A program made the position numbers and the translations under genes. The notes beneath the pieces are model-generated. The model saw only the letters and a list, made by a program, of their open reading frames with translations. It searched no databases and was not told the origin of the DNA. From DASVXQ01 sp046727955 (GTDB taxonomy: Bacteria; Actinomycetota; CALGFH01): a stretch of DNA of 22,884 nucleotides. The DNA is taken from NCBI GenBank assembly GCA_046727955.1, contig JBKPDO010000174.1, positions 1 through 22,884 on the forward strand, read 5' to 3'. Below, piece by piece: positions 20,458 through 22,884 of the stretch. Positions within the stretch are counted from its first letter, which is position 1; every line of letters starts with the position of its first letter.

Positions 20458-21479
20458 GCCGCGGTACCCCCCTCCTCCCACTGGCCCTCCCACTGGGCCT
20501 CCCACTGGGGCGCTGGCCAGCCACCGACCCGGACGACCTGGCCGTCGGGGTGCACCAGGCGGGCCGGCAGGCCGAGCGAGCCGAGCCAGGCGGGGCTGCG
20601 CTCGCCGCGGATCAGCGCGGCGGTGGCCGCGGTGTTGGCGTCGAAACAGGTCGCCGCGGCCACGCTCACGGTGCGCCAGACCACGGCTGCCGGCCCGCCG
20701 GTGCCGGGGTCGATGATGTGGTGGAGCTGCTCGCCGCCGCGGGCCCAGCGGCGCACGGTGGTACTCGAGGTGGCGAGCGCGCCATCGTGGATGCGGATGG
20801 TCTCACCGTCGCCCTCACCGTCGCCCTCGGCGTCGCCCTCACGGTCGCCCTCGGCGTCGGGGCGGCTCGCGTGCCAGTCGGTGACCCGCACCGCCCAGCC
20901 ACCGTCGGGCGGCGCGCCAGCGGTCGCGATGTCGCCGCCCAGGCTGACCAGCACGCCGCAACCGCTTGCCTCGCTGGCACGCGCGGCCGCCCGGTCGGCG
21001 GCCAGCGCTTTGGCGGTGGCGCCGAGGTCCAGCCGCACCCCGGCCGGGACCTGGACCAGCGCATTGCCACGATCCCGGTCCCGGTCCCGGTCCAGGCGCA
21101 GCAGCCGCCAGCCGGGCACGGCCGCGATCCGGACCGGGCGCTGGCCGCTCTCGGGGATCGCGGCGAAGTCGCGGTCATAGCCGAGCAGGCTGATCGCCTC
21201 GCCAACGGTGGGCGTGACGTCGCCGTCAGTGAGGCGAGCCGCGCGCAGGGCGACCTCGAGCGCCTCGAACAGCAGGCTGCTGACGGCCACCGTCTGCCCG
21301 TGGGCGGCGTTGATAGCGCTGAGCTCGGAGTCGGGGCGAAAGCGGCTGCACGCCCGGTCGATCGCGTCCACCTCGGCGGCGACGGCGCGGTGCGCGGCCG
21401 CCAGCCCGGCCTGGTCGCTCACCAGGACGACCGCGCCGGTGCCGAGCGCGGGGAAGACCGCCCGCCCGATGGTGGCCAT
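20454..21479 (-). CDS. apbE: FAD:protein FMN transferase (ApbE family)
   Basis: A 341-residue enzyme of the ApbE family, which attaches FMN covalently to Ser/Thr of extracytoplasmic flavoproteins. Motifs are RFRPDSELSAINAA, DGDVTPTVGEAISLLGYDRD, VRLDLGATAKALAADRAA, SLGGDIATAG, LATSSTTVRRW, HHIIDPGTGGPA and the metal/flavin-binding FDANTAATAAL. Two low-complexity inserts, RLDRDRDRDRG and an EGD-rich stretch of about 20 residues, interrupt the domain, and the C-terminus is a WE(A/G)Q repeat. Each is encoded by a tandem DNA repeat. No signal peptide or lipobox is seen. ATG 21479 overlaps the preceding stop (TGATG) with GGGAGGG upstream. No FMN-binding-domain substrate is encoded in the operon. 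Confidence 0.94.
   Translation of the reverse strand: MATIGRAVFPALGTGAVVLVSDQAGLAAAHRAVAAEVDAIDRACSRFRPDSELSAINAAHGQTVAVSSLLFEALEVALRAARLTDGDVTPTVGEAISLLGYDRDFAAIPESGQRPVRIAAVPGWRLLRLDRDRDRDRGNALVQVPAGVRLDLGATAKALAADRAAARASEASGCGVLVSLGGDIATAGAPPDGGWAVRVTDWHASRPDAEGDREGDAEGDGEGDGETIRIHDGALATSSTTVRRWARGGEQLHHIIDPGTGGPAAVVWRTVSVAAATCFDANTAATAALIRGERSPAWLGSLGLPARLVHPDGQVVRVGGWPAPQWEAQWEGQWEEGGTAA
20474..20509. repeat. 12-bp tandem repeat, three copies, at the apbE 3' end
   Basis: cctcccactggc/g occurs three times (20474-20485, 20486-20497, 20498-20509), encoding the QWEAQWEGQWE tail of ApbE. Confidence 0.9.
20805..20852. repeat. 12-bp tandem repeat, four copies, inside apbE
   Basis: Four 12-mers of the form (ac/gg)(c/g)gtcgccctc run from 20805 to 20852 and encode the acidic, Gly-rich EGD insert of ApbE. 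A ggtccc hexamer tandem at about 21075-21095 encodes the DRDRDR stretch. Confidence 0.9.
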
Positions 21480-21793
21480 CACGACCCTCCCGAAGTGACG
21501 CTGCCCGATCCGCTGGACGCGGACGGCAAGCTGGAGGAGGGCTGCAGGCCAGAGCCGGACGAGTCGTCCGTCTGGCCGGATTGGCCGGTGGTGGTGCTGC
21601 CGCCGCCGCCCTGGGTCGTGCTGCTGGCCTGGCTGGCGCTGTGCCCGGGGAAGGCGTGAGCGGCGATGGCCGAGAACGCGGCGGTCAGCGCCAGCGCCCC
21701 GGCCAGCAGCCAGCGGGTCAGCCGGGACACGCGGCGCAGGCCCGCGTCCCGAGCGGTGACAGCGCCGCGGTCCACCCCGCGGTCCTGTGCCAT
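21479..21793 (-). CDS. Small single-helix protein with Ser/Thr/Gly-rich exported tail
   Basis: A 104-residue protein of no family I recognise. A basic N-terminus (about 1-28) precedes one hydrophobic helix (LLAGALALTAAFSAIAAHA, about 29-47). A Ser/Thr/Gly-rich, disordered-looking tail follows (GHSASQASSTTQGGGG onward), presumably outside the membrane. No cysteine, heme motif or SGA(T/S)-type flavinylation motif is visible. ATG 21793 has GGAG directly upstream, and the stop overlaps the ApbE start (TGATG). It is the first gene of the redox operon. It may be a structural or tethering component; a secreted ApbE acceptor is possible but not supported by a motif. Confidence 0.82.
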   Translation of the reverse strand: MAQDRGVDRGAVTARDAGLRRVSRLTRWLLAGALALTAAFSAIAAHAFPGHSASQASSTTQGGGGSTTTGQSGQTDDSSGSGLQPSSSLPSASSGSGSVTSGGS

Positions 21794-21823
21794 GGAGGCT
21801 CCTCTCGGTCGAAGCTGAACCTT

Positions 21824-21841
21824 GGACACCGCGCAGTGTCC
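21824..21841. promoter_or_regulatory. Operator-like palindrome upstream of the redox operon
   Basis: GGACAC-CGCGCA-GTGTCC is a perfect 6+6+6 inverted repeat about 30 bp upstream of the first operon ATG. The GACAC/GTGTC half-sites resemble those of the palindrome at 7768-7783, but the spacing differs. Confidence 0.6.
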
Positions 21842-22414
21842 CCGCTCCGCTCAAGAGGTCGTCGAGCGGCGTTCGAGAACTAGGTAAGAGCGGCAAGGTG
21901 GCCCTGGCCGAGCCTGTCGGCTTACTGGTGAGCTTCGGTAATCAGGTGGTCTGTATTCGTCGGTCCGGAGCTGCCGTAGGTGTGTAGTCGCCCGGGGCGT
22001 TGTGGCTCAGGAGCTGCTGGCGTCGGCCGCGCTCCTGGTGGCAGTGTCGTCGTGGTTGCCGAGCATGCGGGCGACCACCGGAGCCCCCGCTTCCTGGCCG
22101 AAGGCGTGGACGTGCCAGTCGTGGACGGGATCGTGTTTTGAGCTGCTCGACGCCGTCGACCTCGCTGTGGAGTTGCGGGACGACTTCTCGGCCGGCGTCG
22201 CGGACCGCATGTCGTGCGCCAACCTCGACGGCGCCTGTACGCCGGTTTCTCTGTTAAGTCCCCGTGGCTGATGGCAGGAAGGTCAGCGGTGGTGGTGGCG
22301 GGCTGACTCGCTCGGTGATGGCGCGTTGGTGGAGCTCGAGGTGGTTGCCATCCTCATGCGGCGTGATCGCGGTCCTGGGCAGCCTGGCGCCGATGGCCAT
22401 AACCAACCAGCGGC
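21842..22414. other. About 570-bp spacer with no recognised gene
   Basis: Between the redox-operon regulatory palindrome and the padR promoter I find no gene I can support. One plus frame (22019-22140) reads VVVVAEHAGDHRSPRFLAEG and then VDVPVVDGIVF before a stop, and a second (22002-22271) has coding-like stretches such as LDAVDLAVELRDDFSAGVADR. They are in different frames and match no family I know. They may be decayed remnants of one gene. Confidence 0.5.
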
Positions 22415-22455
22415 TTGCCAACGTCGGGGATAACCGTTATACATATGGCTAACGG
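22415..22455 (+). promoter_or_regulatory. padR promoter with overlapping inverted-repeat operator
   Basis: TTGCCA (22415-22420) and TATACA (22438-22443) are separated by 17 bp and make the best sigma-70-like promoter in the window. An inverted repeat CCGTTA-N10-TAACGG (22434-22455) overlaps the -10 and the predicted start point, as expected for PadR self-repression. Confidence 0.7.
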
Positions 22456-22471
22456 CTATATGGGAGTGACG

Positions 22472-22884
22472 ATGCAGCAGGAAGTAGTGCTGGCGATGCT
22501 GGCCAAGGAGCCGTCCTACGGCTACCAGCTGCGCGCGCGGCTGCGCGACGCGCTCGGCCCTCTCGGTGACGCGATGAACGCTGGGCAGGTCTACGTCACG
22601 CTGACCCGGCTGGAAAAGGCCGGCCTGTTAGCGGTCGAGAGGTCTGCCGATGGCGCCGACCGGTCGGATCGCAAGGTGTACGCGCTCACCCCCAACGGCC
22701 AACAGCGAGTCGCCGAGTGGCTTGCCGAGGTGAGTTGGCCAAGACCCGACCTCGCGGAGTTCCATCTCAAGCTGATCGCGGCCGCGGCGGCCGGGCTGGC
22801 CGACCCGCTCACCATCGTCGACACCCAGCGCCGCGAGCTGCTGCGCCGGTTGCGTGACGCCCAGCGCGCCGCCATGGCCGAGCC
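22472..22884 (+). CDS. PadR-family transcriptional regulator, 3' end outside window
   Basis: The first 137 codons of a PadR regulator. The winged helix reads VVLAMLAKEPSYGYQLRARL, LGDAMNAGQVYVTLTRLEKA and the wing SADGADRSDRKVYALTPNGQ. The C-terminal dimerisation domain begins at about residue 80 and runs off the window. ATG 22472 is preferred to the in-frame ATG 22460 because GGGAG (22462-22466) precedes it at suitable spacing. PadR repressors commonly control an adjacent ABC or MFS exporter, which would lie beyond this window. The promoter and overlapping palindrome suggest autoregulation. Confidence 0.93.
   Translation, partial: MQQEVVLAMLAKEPSYGYQLRARLRDALGPLGDAMNAGQVYVTLTRLEKAGLLAVERSADGADRSDRKVYALTPNGQQRVAEWLAEVSWPRPDLAEFHLKLIAAAAAGLADPLTIVDTQRRELLRRLRDAQRAAMAE

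Noticed and set aside
18437..20524. Single 695-codon minus-strand frame spanning NuoF and the cytochrome gene
   Set aside because: Only the part after ATG 19876 is NuoF-like. The upstream part is an Arg/Pro-rich shadow of the membrane cytochrome gene, which has its own frame and membrane helices.
20454..21896. 480-codon version of ApbE
   Set aside because: Residues before ATG 21479 are a shadow of the small membrane protein gene. ApbE similarity and the ribosome-binding site both start at 21479.

Overview
The window is very GC-rich, densely coded DNA with strong third-position G/C bias, GTG/TTG starts and several apparently leaderless genes. Gene content (MauE/DsbA-like pair, sulfite-oxidase-like/flavin reductase/DUF6510 trio, actinobacterial sensor-kinase pair, encapsulin-targeted DyP peroxidase, MEP-pathway dxr) points to an actinomycete-like member of Actinomycetota. 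I cannot place it more precisely.

Layout. 1-1641: the end of a sensor histidine kinase and its LuxR/NarL response regulator. 1803-3106: MauE/DoxX-like membrane protein plus membrane-anchored DsbA-like thioredoxin, overlapping ATGA. 3171-4253: an ORF in which a GT4 glycosyltransferase N-terminus runs into the C-terminal half of a PIG-L/LmbE deacetylase. 4312-4686 (-): VOC protein. 4687-5196: spacer with a long hairpin. 5197-6237: DyP-type peroxidase ending in an encapsulin cargo-loading peptide, followed with TGATG coupling by only the first ~11 residues of a family 1 encapsulin shell gene. 6302-6829: remnants of a molybdopterin oxidoreductase and membrane proteins. 6870-7598 (-): DUF2807 lipoprotein. 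7803-8432: TetR regulator with a perfect operator palindrome. 8425-8821: epimerase tail (-) abutting a histidine-kinase tail (+). 8883-10501: three-gene molybdenum oxidoreductase operon. 10639-11799: dxr. 12068-13976: MFS exporter and MarR regulator, convergent and overlapping. 14105-15460 (-): FAD disulfide oxidoreductase, divergent from a redoxin (15662-16234). 16529-17614: broken AAA ATPase. 17422-18090: alpha/beta hydrolase. 18099-18240 (-): frameshifted HhH-protein tail. 18228-21793 (-): tightly coupled redox operon of a Ser/Thr-rich membrane protein, ApbE, a ferric-reductase-like cytochrome, a NuoF/SLBB flavoprotein and a 3-Cys ferredoxin. 22472-end: PadR regulator with promoter and operator-like palindrome.

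Two themes stand out. First, at least seven places join a recognisable gene fragment abruptly to unrelated sequence. Second, short tandem duplications of 8-23 bp, each with a different sequence, lie in spacers, at gene ends and in coding regions; one accounts for a frameshift and another changes a C-terminus. The best biological leads are the encapsulin cargo gene whose shell gene is reduced to a stub, the flavin/ferredoxin/cytochrome operon with ApbE but no visible flavinylation substrate, and the duplication/junction pattern. All functions are read from sequence motifs and remembered family features; no database search was run.
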